Shown: positions 35,443 through 44,800 of the stretch, piece by piece
Layout of the letters: every line of letters begins with the position of its first letter
Numbering within the stretch: position 1 is the stretch's first letter
Origin: Rhizobium sp. S152
Lineage (GTDB): Bacteria; Pseudomonadota; Alphaproteobacteria; Rhizobiales; Rhizobiaceae
Direction of reading: 5' to 3'
Assembly: GCF_030380735.1 (NCBI RefSeq)
Contig: NZ_JAUDRZ010000011.1
Coordinates: 62,001 to 126,000 of the forward strand
DNA length: 64,000 nt
Notes under the pieces: generated by a model
What the model saw: only the letters and a program-made list of their open reading frames with translations
What the model was told of the DNA's origin: nothing
The model's database searches: none
Program-made: the position numbers and the translations under genes

Positions 35443-36240
35443 TCAGCCGGCCTCGGCGACAGCGCGCTTGGCCATCACCTTCACGAGGTTGGCACGGTAT
35501 TCCGCCGTCGCGTGCAGGTCCGACATCAACCCGGAGGGATCGACGGTAACGCCCGATATCGCGGCCGGCGACCAGTTGGCCGAGAGCGCCTGCTCCATGC
35601 CGGAATGCCGGAACACGCCGTCCGCTCCGGCACCCGTCACCGCCACCCTGACGCCGCCGGCTCCCTTGGCCACGAACACGCCGGTCATGGCGTAGCGCGA
35701 GGCCGGATTGCGGAACTTCGTATAGGCCGCCTTTTCGGGCGCCACGAAGCGCAGCGCCGTGATCAGTTCGCCATCGTCGAGTGCCGTCTCGAACAGACCA
35801 GTGAAGAAATCGTCCGCCGCGATCTCGCGCTTGTTGGTCACGATGCGGGCGTCGAGCGCCAGCATCGCCGCCGGATAGTCGGCCGCGGGATCGTTGTTGG
35901 CGACCGATCCGCCGATCGTCCCCATGTGGCGGACATGCGGATCGCCGATCACGCCGGCGAGCGTGCAGATCGCCGGGCAGACGGCAGCGAGCGCCGAGGA
36001 CGCCGCCACCTCCGCATGCGTCGTCGCCGCCCCGATCGTCACGCTGCGGCCTTCGACCTTGATGCCGCCGAGATCAGGAATATGCCGGAGATCGACGAGG
36101 TCGCTCGGCGCCGCAAGCCGCTGCTTCATCGTGGCGATCAGCGTCATGCCGCCGGAGACATACTTGCCTTCCGATGTGCCTGAAAGCATCGTTACGGCCT
36201 CGTTCACGGAAGAGGCGCGGTGGTAGCTGGTCTCATACAT
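35443..36240 (-). CDS. coxM: CoxM-type FAD-binding subunit of a xanthine-dehydrogenase-family molybdoenzyme
   Basis: The 265-residue FAD subunit has the family motifs S-G-G-M-T-L-I-A-T-M-K-Q near residue 31 and T-I-G-G-S-V-A-N-N-D-P-A-A-D-Y near 109. It passes electrons from the iron-sulfur subunit to a quinone or other acceptor. It is the last of three genes (S, L, M), 13 bp downstream of the large-subunit gene. The L-I-R-A-type binding region near the C-terminus is short but present. Confidence 0.88.
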   Translation of the reverse strand: MYETSYHRASSVNEAVTMLSGTSEGKYVSGGMTLIATMKQRLAAPSDLVDLRHIPDLGGIKVEGRSVTIGAATTHAEVAASSALAAVCPAICTLAGVIGDPHVRHMGTIGGSVANNDPAADYPAAMLALDARIVTNKREIAADDFFTGLFETALDDGELITALRFVAPEKAAYTKFRNPASRYAMTGVFVAKGAGGVRVAVTGAGADGVFRHSGMEQALSANWSPAAISGVTVDPSGLMSDLHATAEYRANLVKVMAKRAVAEAG

Positions 36241-36253
36241 CCTCGTTCCTCCC

Positions 36254-38599
36254 TTAGAGAACCGCGCGTGCCGCCATCCACACCTTCTGCGGCGTGGCGG
36301 GCATGGTCAGCATGTTGTTGCCGATGGCATCGGTGATGGCGTTGATCAGCGCCGGCGGCGAGCCAATGGCGCCCGCCTCGCCGCATCCCTTGATCCCCAG
36401 CGGATTGCTCGGCGAGGGTGTCGTCTGGTGCGAGAGCTTGAACGACGGCAGGTCCTCGGCGCGCGGCATGGCGTAATCCATGAAGCTCGCGGTCAGCAGC
36501 TGGCCGTTCTCGTCGTAATGCACGCCCTCCAGCAGCGCCTGGCCGATCCCCTGCGTGATGCCGCCATGCACCTGTCCCTCGACGATCATCGGGTTGATGA
36601 TATTGCCGAAGTCGTCGGCCGCGACGAACTGGACGATCTCGGTCCTGCCCGTTTCCGGGTCAACCTCGACCTCGCAGATGTAACAGCCGGCCGGGAAGGT
36701 GAAGTTGGAGGGGTCGTAGAACGCAGTCTCCTTCAGCCCCGGCTCCATTCCCCCCGGCAGGTTGTGCGCCGTATAGGCGGCAAGCGCTACCTGGAACCAG
36801 GGCAGCGCCTTGTCGGTACCCGCCACTTTCAGCTCGCCGTTCTCGATCACGATATCGCTTTCGTCGGCCTCCATCAGGTGGGCGGCGATCTTCTTGGCCT
36901 TCGCCTCCACCTTGTCGAGCGCCTTGACCACGGCCGACATGCCGACCGCGCCGGAGCGCGAGCCGTAGGTGCCCATGCCCATCTGCACCTTGTCGGTATC
37001 GCCGTGCACGATCGAGACGCTGCCGATCGGCACGCCGAGGCGATCGGCCACAAGCTGCGCGAAGGTGGTTTCGTGCCCCTGCCCATGGCTGTGCGAGCCG
37101 GTGAGCACCTCGATGGTGCCGACCGCGTTGACCCGGACCTCGGCCGATTCCCATAGGCCGACCCCGGCGCCGAGCGATCCCACCGCCTGCGACGGCGCGA
37201 TGCCGCAGGCCTCGATGTAGCAACTCATGCCGATGCCGCGCTTCATGCCGCGCTGCGCGGCCTCCGCCTTGCGGTCGGCAAAGCCGCTCCAGTCCGCCTG
37301 CTGCATGGCCGCATCAAGCGACGCCTCGTAGTCGCCTGCGTCATAGTTCATGATGACAGGGGTTTGATGCGGGAAGGAGCGGATGAAGTTCTTGCGCCTG
37401 AGTTCCGCCGGCGAGATGCCGAGCTCGCGCGCCGCCGTTTCCATCGTTCGTTCGAGCAGATAGGTCGCCTCCGGTCGCCCGGCGCCGCGATAGGCATCGA
37501 CAGGCACCGTATTGGTGTAGACGGTCCTGACATTGGCGTGGATGGCCGGGATATCGTACTGGCCCGACAGCAGCGTCGCGTAGAGATAGGTCGGCACCGC
37601 CGAGGAGAACAGCGACATGTAGGCGCCGAGATTGGCGATCGTGTCCACCTTCAGCCCGATGATGCGATGATCCGCGTCGAACGACATCTTCACCGTCGAG
37701 ATATGGTCGCGGCCATGCGCGTCGGTCAGGAACGCCTCCGTCCGGTCGGACGTCCATTTCACCGGCACCCCTGTCTTCTTCGAAGCCCAGAGACAGACGA
37801 TCTCCTCGGGGTAGATGTAGATCTTCGACCCGAACCCGCCGCCGACATCGGGCGCGATGACCCTGAGCTTGTTTTCGGGCGCCACGTTGTAGAAGGCGCT
37901 CATCACCAGCCGCGCGACATGCGGGTTCTGGCTCGTCGTGTAGCAGGTGTAATGGTCCTCGGCGGAATCGTAGATGCCAAGGGCCGCGCGCGGCTCCATG
38001 GCGTTGGGCGACAGGCGGTTGTTGCTGAGTTCGATCTCGGTGACATGCGCGGCACGCGCGATCGCCTCGTCGGTCGCCGCACCATCACCGATCTGCCAGT
38101 CGAAGATCAGGTTTCCGGGTGCGTTCGGATGGATCTGCGGCGCGCCCGGCTTCAGCGCGTCGACCGCCTCCACCACGACAGGCAGTTCCTCGTAGTCGAC
38201 GACGACGGCCTCGGCCGCGTCGCGCGCCTCCGGCAGCGTATCGGCAACGACGATCGCCACCGCATCGCCGACATAGCGCACCGTCTCCGTCGCCAACGGC
38301 CGCCAGGCGCCCATGTTCATCGGCGAGCCGTCCTTCGAATGGATCATCCAGCCGCAGATCAGGTTGCCGATGCCATCGGCGAGCAACTGCTGGCCGTCGA
38401 GCACGTCAATGACCCCGGGCATCGCTTTCGCGGCCGACGCATCGATCCCGACGAGCCTGGCATGCGCGTGCGGACTGCGGACGAAATAGGCGAATTTCAT
38501 GCCCGGCACGACCATGTCGTCGGTGTAGCGTCCCTTGCCGGTGAGGAACCGCTTGTCTTCCTTGCGCGCGACGCGTGCACCAATTCCTTCAACACCCAT
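36254..38599 (-). CDS. coxL: CoxL-type large molybdopterin subunit, form II (putative CO dehydrogenase-like)
   Basis: The 781-residue subunit carries the Mo-cytosine dinucleotide site. The G-G-G-F-G-S-K block is at 253-259, and the active-site loop is A-Y-R-G-A-G-R (369-375), diagnostic of form II enzymes; true form I CO dehydrogenase has A-Y-x-C-S-F-R. The catalytic glutamate lies in G-C-G-E (E741). Form II enzymes are not proven CO dehydrogenases, and the substrate is unknown. The gene is followed after 13 bp by the FAD subunit and preceded, 79 bp away, by the 2Fe-2S subunit. Confidence 0.92.
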   Translation of the reverse strand: MGVEGIGARVARKEDKRFLTGKGRYTDDMVVPGMKFAYFVRSPHAHARLVGIDASAAKAMPGVIDVLDGQQLLADGIGNLICGWMIHSKDGSPMNMGAWRPLATETVRYVGDAVAIVVADTLPEARDAAEAVVVDYEELPVVVEAVDALKPGAPQIHPNAPGNLIFDWQIGDGAATDEAIARAAHVTEIELSNNRLSPNAMEPRAALGIYDSAEDHYTCYTTSQNPHVARLVMSAFYNVAPENKLRVIAPDVGGGFGSKIYIYPEEIVCLWASKKTGVPVKWTSDRTEAFLTDAHGRDHISTVKMSFDADHRIIGLKVDTIANLGAYMSLFSSAVPTYLYATLLSGQYDIPAIHANVRTVYTNTVPVDAYRGAGRPEATYLLERTMETAARELGISPAELRRKNFIRSFPHQTPVIMNYDAGDYEASLDAAMQQADWSGFADRKAEAAQRGMKRGIGMSCYIEACGIAPSQAVGSLGAGVGLWESAEVRVNAVGTIEVLTGSHSHGQGHETTFAQLVADRLGVPIGSVSIVHGDTDKVQMGMGTYGSRSGAVGMSAVVKALDKVEAKAKKIAAHLMEADESDIVIENGELKVAGTDKALPWFQVALAAYTAHNLPGGMEPGLKETAFYDPSNFTFPAGCYICEVEVDPETGRTEIVQFVAADDFGNIINPMIVEGQVHGGITQGIGQALLEGVHYDENGQLLTASFMDYAMPRAEDLPSFKLSHQTTPSPSNPLGIKGCGEAGAIGSPPALINAITDAIGNNMLTMPATPQKVWMAARAVL

Positions 38600-38678
38600 G
38601 GTGTCCTCCCTAAGGTTTCGGGCCTGGCATTTGCCAAAGGAAATGTCGTTCGGCAGTCAGCCAGACAATGCGGGAAAG

Positions 38679-39170
38679 CTATTCGGCCGCGTGTCGGGCC
38701 GCACCGTGCATCTGCTCGTTGGCTGACAGCACCGCCTTCACGATGTTGTGGTAGCCGGTGCATCGACAGATATTGCCGTCGAGTTCCAGGCGGACCGTCT
38801 TCTCGTCGAGGTCGCCGCCATGGCGGGAAATCATGTCGATCGCGGTCATCACCATGCCGGGCGTACAGAAGCCACACTGCAGGCCGTGATGCTCGTTAAA
38901 CGCCGCCTGTACCGGATGCAGTTCGCCGCCCGCGGCGATGCCCTCGATCGTCGTCACCGAAGAGCCGGATGCCTGCACGGCAAGGATGGTACAGCTCTTC
39001 ACGGACTTGCCGTCCAGATGGACGACGCAGGCGCCGCACTGGGTGGTGTCGCAGCCCACATGGGTGCCGGTCAGGCCAAGCTTTTCGCGAATGAAATGGA
39101 CGAGAAGCGTGCGCTCTTCACAGTCGCCGCTCACCGTCCGGCCATTCACCGTCAGTGTCACTTTCGCCAT
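38679..39170 (-). CDS. coxS: CoxS-type [2Fe-2S] subunit
   Basis: The 163-residue subunit has two [2Fe-2S] clusters: a plant-type N-terminal one on C40, C45, C48 and C60, and a C-terminal helical-bundle one on C99, C102, C135 and C137 (C-G-F-C...C-R-C). It relays electrons from molybdenum to FAD. ATG 39170 is chosen; the longer open frame to 39284 covers the leader. It is the first gene of the S-L-M unit. Confidence 0.92.
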   Translation of the reverse strand: MAKVTLTVNGRTVSGDCEERTLLVHFIREKLGLTGTHVGCDTTQCGACVVHLDGKSVKSCTILAVQASGSSVTTIEGIAAGGELHPVQAAFNEHHGLQCGFCTPGMVMTAIDMISRHGGDLDEKTVRLELDGNICRCTGYHNIVKAVLSANEQMHGAARHAAE

Positions 39171-39454
39171 GATTTCCTCCTCGTGCCTCCTCCAGGCACG
39201 GCCGATATCATTTGACGTTTTTGCTTTCGTAGCAACCACTACTTTAGGAAGTTTCCCTGAATTTCGCGTGTTCGTGCGATGCAATCCGGACGCCTCTGAA
39301 AGGCCCTTGATCGGCCCCTCGCGACCGGAAAAAGCTGGACTGCTCCATTTTGCGCCATAGTTTGCGGACTAGCTTGGCAAAAAAGAATCAAGGGACGGCC
39401 AGCGCCATCGCGCGCCAAACACCAGCGCCACCGGCGCCAAAACAGGAGACTATC

Positions 39455-39712
39455 ATGAAGAAGATTGTTGCACTCGCCCTCATCGGCCTCGCGGTCGCCA
39501 GTTGCACGCCCACCCAGCAGGGTGCCGGCATCGGCGCGGCATCCGGCGCCGTCATTGGCGGAGCTGTAACCGGCAATGTCCGCGGCGCCGCCGTTGGTGC
39601 GGCGGTTGGCGGCGTTTCCGGCGCGCTCATCGGCCGTGTCGCCGAGCAGCCGGGCCAGTGCTACTACCGCGACCAGTACGGCCGCCGCTACATCGACGAT
39701 TGCCGCGGCTGA
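39455..39712 (+). CDS. Glycine-zipper small lipoprotein
   Basis: The 85-residue protein has a lipoprotein signal (lipobox V-A-S-C, Cys about 17). A run of G-x3-G repeats (G-A-G-I-G-A-A-S-G-A-V-I-G-G) forms an Ala/Gly zipper segment that could associate with membranes. The tail Y-Y-R-D-Q-Y-G-R-R is polar. ATG 39455 is preceded by AGGAG. Glycine-zipper lipoproteins are common in rhizobia and of unknown function. Confidence 0.85.
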   Translation: MKKIVALALIGLAVASCTPTQQGAGIGAASGAVIGGAVTGNVRGAAVGAAVGGVSGALIGRVAEQPGQCYYRDQYGRRYIDDCRG

Positions 39713-39731
39713 TCGTTCCAGCATGCTTCGA

Positions 39732-39758
39732 AATCCCGGGTTCGCGCCCGGGATTTTT
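39732..39758 (+). terminator. Rho-independent terminator
   Basis: AATCCCGGG (39732-39740) pairs with CCCGGGATT (39747-39755) around TTCGCG, then TTT. It ends the glycine-zipper gene, 19 bp past its stop. Confidence 0.88.
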
Positions 39759-39882
39759 CATTTTTTTCTACTAATTCAGCAATCAAGCGATTTAAAACGG
39801 TACACGAAATTGAATTTTGCCGCTAAGGTTGCCCCCGGCTGGGGACGACGAGCTTAATTCCAATGTAACCAAAAAGCGGCGG

Positions 39883-41811
39883 ATGCAGATCAGAGGGAAG
39901 TCACCGAAAACGGGTATTGCGTATCGGCGAGCAGGCACTGTGATGGCGGTCGCGGCAGCGATCGCATGGTCGCCGGCACTCGTGTCCGATGCTTTTGCAT
40001 TCAAGCTTTTCGGCATGACGTTCTTCGGCAAGGACGACGACGCGGCCGACCAGGTGCCCGATCCCGTTCGCTACGACGTGACGCTGACGACCGATGTCGT
40101 CGATCCCGATCTCAAGGAAGCCCTGGAAAACAGCTCGCGGCTGGTGGGCGACAAGGATCATCCGGTGTCCGGCGATCTCGGCGTCGTCGTCAAGGCGCGC
40201 GACGACCGAGAGCGCATCATCGCCGCCCTTTATGAAAAGGCCCGCTATGGCGGTGTCGTCACCATCACCGTCGACGGCAGGAACATCGACGATCTCCCGC
40301 CCAACCCGACCTTCAACCGCTCGAAGCCCGTTCCGGTCACCGTCAACGTTGCGGCCGGTCCCGTCTTCAAGGTGCGCGAGGTGCAGTTCGGCGGCGAAGC
40401 GGCGGATCGCAATCCCGCCGACTACGATCTGGCGCCCGGAGAAACCGCGGGATCGCTGACCATAATCAAGGCCGGCGACAAGATCGTCGAGCAATTAAAG
40501 GCCGAAGGCCGTCCGCTCGCCAAGCTCACCAAGCGCGAGGTGGTTGCCGATCACAAGACCGATACCGTCGATATCGTGCTCGCGGCCAACGGCGGTCCCG
40601 TCGCCCCGATCGGCGATGTCGGCGTCAGCGGCGCGAAGGTGGTGCGCTCCGATTTTATCCAGCGCTATTCCCGCCTGAAGAAGGGCGAAGCCTATTCGCC
40701 GGAAACGCTGAAGAAGGCCGGCGACCGCCTGCGCGCGCTCGGCACCTTCTCAAGCGTGACCATCCACGAATCCGAGACGCTGGCCGCCGACGGCACCTTG
40801 CCGATGACGATCGAGGTCTCCGAAGGCAAGCAGCGCTATTTCGGCGTCGGCGCACAATATTCCACCACCGACGGCTTCGGCCTGAATGGCTACTGGGGCC
40901 ACCGCAACCTCTTCGGCGGCGCCGAATCGCTACGCGTCGAAGGTTCTGTCGGCCGTCTCGGCGAAACCCTCGATGCCGGCGATCTCGACTATTCGGCCGG
41001 CGTCACTTTCACCAAGCCAGGTATCTTCGTGCCCGAGGCGACGCTGATCGCCAGCGTGCTTGCCAAGACTGAGAACCCGGACGCCTACAATGCCAAGCTC
41101 GTCACCGCTTCGCTCGGCATCGCCTACGAGCTCAGCGACTACGACAAGCTTACCGGCGCTGGCGAAGTGAGCTGGGAACGCGACGACGACGCCTTCGGCG
41201 AGAACGACTACCTGACCTTCGCGGTACCGATCCAGTACGACCGGGACACGCGCGACAACAAGTTCGATCCGACCGAAGGCTATCGCGCCATGGCCAAGGT
41301 CACGCCAAGCTACGAGGCCTATAACGGCACCTTCTTCTCCGGCTTCGAAGGCTCGATCTCGGGCTACAAGGGGCTGGGTGCCGAAGACCGTATCGTTCTG
41401 GCCGCCAAACTCTCGGCCGGCGTTCTCGTCGGCGCCGACAATCTCGAGAACATTCCCGCCACCCGCCGCTTCTTTGCCGGCGGCGGCGGTTCCGTGCGCG
41501 GCTACGGCTACCAGGAAATTTCGCCCTACGATGCAGACAACGAGGCGACCGGCGGCGCCTCCTACGTCACGGCGTCCTTCGAGACGCGATTGAAGATCAC
41601 CGATACGATCGGCATCGTGCCATTCCTCGACGTCGGCACGGTTTCGGCCGACATGGTGCCCGATTTTTCGGATATAAAGATGGGCGCCGGCATCGGCATT
41701 CGCTACGCCACGCCGTTCGGGCCGCTGCGGCTTGATTTCGCCGTCCCGCTCAACAAGTACGAGAACGGCACGGAATACGGCATCTATGCCGGTATCGGCC
41801 AGTCATTCTAG
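39883..41811 (+). CDS. tamA: Autotransporter/translocation assembly outer-membrane protein TamA
   Basis: An Omp85-family outer-membrane protein of about 642 residues. The N-terminus has a signal peptide (R-R-A-G-T-V-M-A-V-A-A-A-I-A). POTRA domains span about residues 50-330 and a 16-strand barrel the rest. The barrel carries the conserved substrate-lid motif G-G-G-G-S-V-R-G-Y and ends in aromatic Phe. TamA pairs with TamB for outer-membrane biogenesis. A start at TTG 39817 or ATG 39883 is possible; ATG 39883 is used. tamB follows 45 bp later. Confidence 0.9.
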   Translation: MQIRGKSPKTGIAYRRAGTVMAVAAAIAWSPALVSDAFAFKLFGMTFFGKDDDAADQVPDPVRYDVTLTTDVVDPDLKEALENSSRLVGDKDHPVSGDLGVVVKARDDRERIIAALYEKARYGGVVTITVDGRNIDDLPPNPTFNRSKPVPVTVNVAAGPVFKVREVQFGGEAADRNPADYDLAPGETAGSLTIIKAGDKIVEQLKAEGRPLAKLTKREVVADHKTDTVDIVLAANGGPVAPIGDVGVSGAKVVRSDFIQRYSRLKKGEAYSPETLKKAGDRLRALGTFSSVTIHESETLAADGTLPMTIEVSEGKQRYFGVGAQYSTTDGFGLNGYWGHRNLFGGAESLRVEGSVGRLGETLDAGDLDYSAGVTFTKPGIFVPEATLIASVLAKTENPDAYNAKLVTASLGIAYELSDYDKLTGAGEVSWERDDDAFGENDYLTFAVPIQYDRDTRDNKFDPTEGYRAMAKVTPSYEAYNGTFFSGFEGSISGYKGLGAEDRIVLAAKLSAGVLVGADNLENIPATRRFFAGGGGSVRGYGYQEISPYDADNEATGGASYVTASFETRLKITDTIGIVPFLDVGTVSADMVPDFSDIKMGAGIGIRYATPFGPLRLDFAVPLNKYENGTEYGIYAGIGQSF

Positions 41812-41856
41812 GGCCGCGAGGCCTTCGGGCCGTGCGCCAGCAATAAGAACGGGATA

Positions 41857-44800
41857 GTGTCCGCGATCATGCACACACTGACGAAAATCGTGAACTGGAT
41901 GGTGCGGCTGCTCGGCTATTCCGCCGGCATCCTCGTGATCCTCGTTGCCGTTGCCGTCGGCATTTTCGGGTTCACCGCCTTCGGCGCCCGCGTCGTCACC
42001 GACAAGGTCACCTCGATCATCTCCAACCGCGACATGACGGTGCGCGTTCTCGAACCGCAGGGTCTTCTGACCGGCGGCCTGCGCGCCAGCCAGATCGTGC
42101 TGTCGGACACCAAGGGCGTCTTCGCCCAGATCGACGGCATCTCCGTCAACTGGAACCCGCTGGCGCTATTGACCGGCCGCTTTCACGCCAGCCGCGTCGA
42201 GGCATCCGAGATCAATCTATTCCGCAAGCCGGTCCGCACCCTTCCCTCGCGACCTGATGCCGAGGACAGCGGCGGCTTCTCGCTGCCCCTCAAGCTCGAT
42301 ATCGACAGGATCGCCCTTCCCGAAATCAGCATCGCCGAACCCATCGTCGGCCGCGCCTTCACGCTCGCCGCCGAAGGCAGCATGCGCGCCGACAGCCAGG
42401 GCGGCAACGCAGCCATCAACGTCAACCGCCACGATGTTCCGGATGCGCGGCTGACGGCAGATGTCGCCTTCAACCCTGAAGGCAACCAGCTGCGTCTCAA
42501 CGCCAAGCTCAACGAACCCAAGGGCGGCCTTCTCGCCGGCCTGCTTGCGCTGCCCGGCAACCCCGCCGTCGAGATCGGCCTGACCGGCAACGGTCCCGTT
42601 TCGGACTGGCGCGGCAAGTTGCAGGCTTCCCTCGACGGCCAGCAGCGCGCAGCGATCGAAACCCACCACACGCTGACATCAGAAAGCCTGCACCATCTCG
42701 AACTCAAGGGCGGCGGCGACCTGAGCTCGCTGCTTCCCGCAGCCTTCCGGCCGCTCTTTGCCGGCCAGACCAACATCGATGTCGCCGCCAACTTCGACAA
42801 CCGCGGCAAGATCGATATCCAGACCGGCAACATCGCCACGGGCGCCGTCGTCATCGCCGCCTCCGGCACGCTGGACCCGAAGGGCAACAACAGCCTCAAC
42901 GCCAACCTTATCGGTACATCCGGCCCGGTCGATTTCCGCTGGCCGCTTGCCGACGGCGACGCGCGCTTCATGATCTCGGGCGTCAACCTGGCGCTGACCG
43001 GCGACGCCAAGGCATCGCGGCTGAACGCCAGCGCCTCTCTCGACACCGCAACGCTGCCGCAGGCGACCATCGGCAACGTCAAGCTCACGGCCAAGAGCGA
43101 CAACTTTAATCTCTCCGGCCGAAGCGGTGGCGTGCAGATCCGCCTCGTCGCCGGCGACATGACCTTCACCAATCCCGACATCAACCGCGCCATCCAGGGT
43201 CCGGTGACCATCGTCGCGCCGCTGCAGGTCTCACCAGACGCCATCGGTTTCAACGGTACGACCATTGAGAGCGCATCCGCCAATGCGGCCCTCAACGGCG
43301 CCTACAAGCTGAGCGCCGGCGCACTGACCGGCAACGTCAAGCTGACCGTCGAGCCGCCTGCCTTGCCGCCTGCCGTCGCCAGCCGCATTGACGGCCCCGT
43401 GACGATCGAAAGCCAGGTGGCCGCGACCATCCCCTCGAAGGTCAACCTTTCCAACCTCTCCATCAAGTCGAACACGATCCAGGCCGCCGGCAATGTCGTG
43501 CTCGACGACACCGTGCTCGACGCCACGCTGTCCGGCCGCCTGCCCGACATCAACAAGATGCTCGACACCGCGAACGGCGAAGTCGGCTACCAGCTGAAGG
43601 CCAAGGGCGATATCTCGGCACTTTCAGTCACTGCCGACATCACCGCCCCCGCCCTGCAGATGGCCGGCCGCAAGGTCACCGACCTCGCCGTCAACCTGAC
43701 CGGCACCGCAAATCCGAACGCGCCGCAGGCGAAGATTTCGGCCAAGGGCGCGATCGAGGGCCAGCCGATCAACATCGGCACCGATGTGCAGTCCGTAGAC
43801 GGCGCAATCGTCCTTCCCTCGATCGCCGCCGATATCGGGCAGAACAGGCTCAGCGGCCATGTCGAACTGTCGAAAGCTTTCGAGCCCACGGGCGCGCTGA
43901 CATTCGACCTCCCCGACCTCAGCCTGATCGCGGCGCTCGCGGCGCAAAAGGCCGAGGGCGACCTGAAGGGCTCGGTCGATATTACCAACGACGCCGGCAA
44001 GATCGCGCTCAAGGTCGCCGCAACCGGCAGCGGCCTGAAGCGCGACGCCTTCTCGGTCATCAACCCCGACATCGACGTCACCGTCAGCGATCTCAAGGCC
44101 TTCGCGGGGTCGGGCACCATCAAGGCCCGGTCGCTCGGCTCCGGCACCAACAAGGTGGACAATCTGGCGCTGACTTTCACTCAAAAGCAGAACCGCACGG
44201 TCTTCAATCTCGATTCCTACTATGACGGCAGCCCGCTGGTTGCCGCAGGCGGTGTCGAAGTCAATGCCGGCACGACCGCGGTGCAGCTCGAGCGTTTCTC
44301 GGCGAAGCCGCGCAACATCCCGGTCGATCTCGCCGCGCCCTCCGAAGTCACCATCAGCGGCGGCGCCGTCAGCCTCGACGGTCTGCAGCTGAAAACAGGT
44401 AACGGCTCAGTCAGCGTCACCGGCCAGGCCGGAGAAACGCTCGCTATCGACGCCGATATCAAGGAGCTGCCGGCAAGCCTCGCCAACAGCTTCGTCCCGA
44501 AGCTTGATGCAACAGGCACCATTTCAGGCAAGGTCACCGTCAGCGGAACGCCTGCCGCACCCGTCGCCAATTTCAAGCTTGACTGGAAGGACGCCGCCAC
44601 CAGCCAGACCAAGGGCGCCGGCCTGCCGCCGCTTGCGATCGGCGCCGACGGCAAGTTCGCCGACAACAGGCTCGATTTCGAGACGGATCTGAGCGGCAAG
44701 GGCGGCGTGTCGCTGACCGCCAACGGCAATTTCGTCACGGCCGGGCCGGATGCGCAATCGCTGCAGGCCAAGGGCGCCATCGTCAACATTCCGGCAGCGC

